A program made the translations under genes and the position numbers. A DNA stretch of 64,000 nt from Murinocardiopsis flavida. Lineage in GTDB: Bacteria; Actinomycetota; Actinomycetes; Streptosporangiales; Streptosporangiaceae. The notes under the pieces were generated by a model. It had not been told where the DNA came from. It did not search any database and saw nothing but the letters and a program-made list of their open reading frames with translations. Location of the stretch: the NCBI RefSeq assembly GCF_003014485.1, contig NZ_PYGA01000008.1, positions 124,001-188,000 of the forward strand, in the 5' to 3' direction. Shown here piece after piece: positions 62,785 to 64,000 of the stretch; position 1 is the first letter of the stretch, and every line of letters begins with the position of its first letter.

Positions 62785-64000
62785 GTGCGTCGTCGCACCG
62801 CGAGGCAGCGGCCGACCGACCCAGGGGGCTGGAAACTGAGCGAGAGAGAACACGGCGATGGCGAGGACCAGTCGCGCCGTGAACCCCAGACGCCTGAATC
62901 GTCGGGCCCTCCCGCGGCCGACGGCGCGCAGAGCGGGCCCGCCGAGGAGACCGCGTCCCCTTCGGGCGCGCCCGACGACGCCGCGAAAGACGACGCCGCG
63001 ACCAACGATGCTGTAACAGCCGACGCCGATCCCGAGCCCGCGGCAGGGTCCGCCGCGGGGGGCGACGAATCCGCGGCCGATGCGCCCGCCGACTCCGGCG
63101 CGTTCCAGGACAGCGGCACCTTCTTCCGCGAGCGGGTCGCGCGCACCCTTGCCGAGCAGGGGTACGGCTTCTCCGACGACGGCAGGGTGGTCGAGCGGCC
63201 CGACGACCCCGGGCCGGCGGAGCAGCCGGCCGGCGGGTCCGACGATCCCGCAGAGGATGCCGCAGCCGACACTTCGGCCGACGAGCAGCGGGCGGCCGAC
63301 CCCGGCCCCCCGAAGGCCGATGAGCCGGCGTCGGCCCCTGCCGGCGAACCGGCCGCAGGCGCCGGATCCGAGGCGGCCGCCGCCGAGGGGTCCGCCCTCT
63401 CGGCCGCCCCCGCGTCCGCAAGCGCCGAGGAGTCCGCCGAATCACCCGAGGGCGCCGAGCCCGCGGCCGAGGACCCCGGCGACGATACCCCCGATACCCC
63501 TGACACCGCGGATACCCCCGACACCCCCGGCACCGGCTCCGCCCCGTCGTCCGCTCTCGCCGCCCCGCCCGCGGGCGCCGCCGGTGGCGCGGCACCCCCC
63601 GCCCCCGGATCCGCCTTCTTCTCCCCGCCCCCCGGCCGCGGCACGCCCCCCCGGGCCGAGGAGCCCGCCGCGGCGGACGCACCCGACCCCGACACCTCCA
63701 TCGCGCGGCCCTACGTGCAGGCCGAGCCGGAGTCCGAGGGCCACGCCGCGCGTGCCGACGGCCCCGACACCACCGCGTGGAAGATGGACTTCGCCGCGGC
63801 CGAGGCCGCGAAGAGCGACCGGCCCGGTGAGCCGGCCGCCGATCCGGCCGCCGAGCCCGAATCCGACGCTGCGCAGCACGGTGCCGCGCCGTACGGCGAC
63901 GGCCCGGCCACCGCGCCGCCCGGTGCCGCGACCGGCGCTGCCGCCGGTGCGGCGGGAGCGGCCGCGGCCGCGCAGAGCGGCGCGCCCGAGGGGCCCGCGC
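62785..64000 (+). CDS. Acidic, Ala/Pro-rich hypothetical protein, 5' part
   Basis: Open through the window end, at least 400 residues, with strong G/C third-position bias in this frame, which is why I prefer it to antisense frames. The start is uncertain: GTG 62785 is in frame, but the segment WKLSEREHGDGEDQ suggests the true start may be near 62836 (CTG) with GGGGGCTGGAAA upstream. The sequence is acidic and low complexity with Asp/Glu/Ala/Pro, a DTPDT tandem run near 63482-63537 and a Phe-rich island DSGTFFRERVARTLAEQGYG that may be a short folded segment. No domain is recognised. Probably intrinsically disordered. Confidence 0.6.
   Translation, partial: MRRRTARQRPTDPGGWKLSEREHGDGEDQSRREPQTPESSGPPAADGAQSGPAEETASPSGAPDDAAKDDAATNDAVTADADPEPAAGSAAGGDESAADAPADSGAFQDSGTFFRERVARTLAEQGYGFSDDGRVVERPDDPGPAEQPAGGSDDPAEDAAADTSADEQRAADPGPPKADEPASAPAGEPAAGAGSEAAAAEGSALSAAPASASAEESAESPEGAEPAAEDPGDDTPDTPDTADTPDTPGTGSAPSSALAAPPAGAAGGAAPPAPGSAFFSPPPGRGTPPRAEEPAAADAPDPDTSIARPYVQAEPESEGHAARADGPDTTAWKMDFAAAEAAKSDRPGEPAADPAAEPESDAAQHGAAPYGDGPATAPPGAATGAAAGAAGAAAAAQSGAPEGPA

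Overview
The window is very GC-rich (roughly 70% or more), and almost every gene uses G/C in third codon positions with frequent GTG and some TTG starts. It carries families confined to or typical of Actinomycetota: a WhiB1-type iron-sulfur protein, the SigR/RsrA mycothiol redox switch, a Kgd-type 2-oxoglutarate decarboxylase, PPA1309, DUF397 with XRE/DUF5753, DUF6104 and a DasR-like GntR regulator. Gene order resembles Streptomyces and Nocardiopsis chromosomes. A filamentous actinomycete, perhaps Nocardiopsaceae, is my inference. The genus cannot be fixed from this sequence. This is core chromosome with small accessory islands. I see no integrase, insertion sequence, phage, CRISPR or biosynthetic gene cluster.

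Region by region. 1-5.2 kb: end of moaE, a Lon-like PDZ protease, PPA1309 and a large UPF0182 membrane protein. 5.3-15.9 kb: a segment bounded by two identical initiator tRNA genes, each with its own promoter and terminator. It holds a divergent MarR/SDR pair with an operator palindrome, a DUF6879 gene beside a frameshifted HATPase gene, a 64-bp perfect palindrome, a secreted peptidase-like hydrolase, and genes that fit D-amino-acid scavenging: GntP permease, N-acyl-D-amino-acid deacylase, D-Ser/D-Thr dehydratase-like PLP enzyme and RidA. 16-19.2 kb: a MacB-like three-gene ABC exporter. 19.5-24.5 kb: hisN, a TetR regulator, rsgA-aroA and an OsmC protein. 24.8-28.4 kb: AraC-VOC, DoxX, SRAP and a methyltransferase.

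28.7-33.9 kb: sigR-rsrA behind an exact SigR-type promoter, a 28-residue membrane peptide, two membrane HD-domain proteins (one intact HD-GYP, one degenerate) and a FlK-like thioesterase. 33.9-40.9 kb: a TPP enzyme, dasR with a dre-like operator, a PdtaS-like kinase, whiB1 behind a consensus CRP site, a diacylglycerol kinase and small membrane proteins. 40.9-44.5 kb: a large protein with a Flp-pilin-like N-terminus, then rsbW-sigF and an acetyltransferase. 44.6-48.9 kb: an amino-acid ABC importer and malic enzyme. 49-54.6 kb: DUF397/XRE, VOC, quinone oxidoreductase, hicBA with an RHH antitoxin, and a PadR-DUF4097 operon. 54.7-58.7 kb: kgd with DUF6104. 59-64 kb: an SDR-like protein lacking its catalytic Tyr and Lys, a BlaI-type repressor, a DapC-like aminotransferase with a methyltransferase, and the start of an acidic low-complexity protein running off the end.

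How it works together: redox control (SigR/RsrA, WhiB1, Kgd), nutrient sensing (DasR for amino sugars, a CRP site on whiB1) and small-molecule uptake are interleaved. Many genes have a TAnnnT -10 motif 6-8 nt before the start codon and no Shine-Dalgarno sequence, which predicts leaderless mRNAs and helps fix several starts. The most interesting signals are the regulatory sites (dre, CRP, SigR), the pilin-headed protein operon, the HD-domain pair with its small peptide, the inactive-looking SDR and the 64-bp palindrome.
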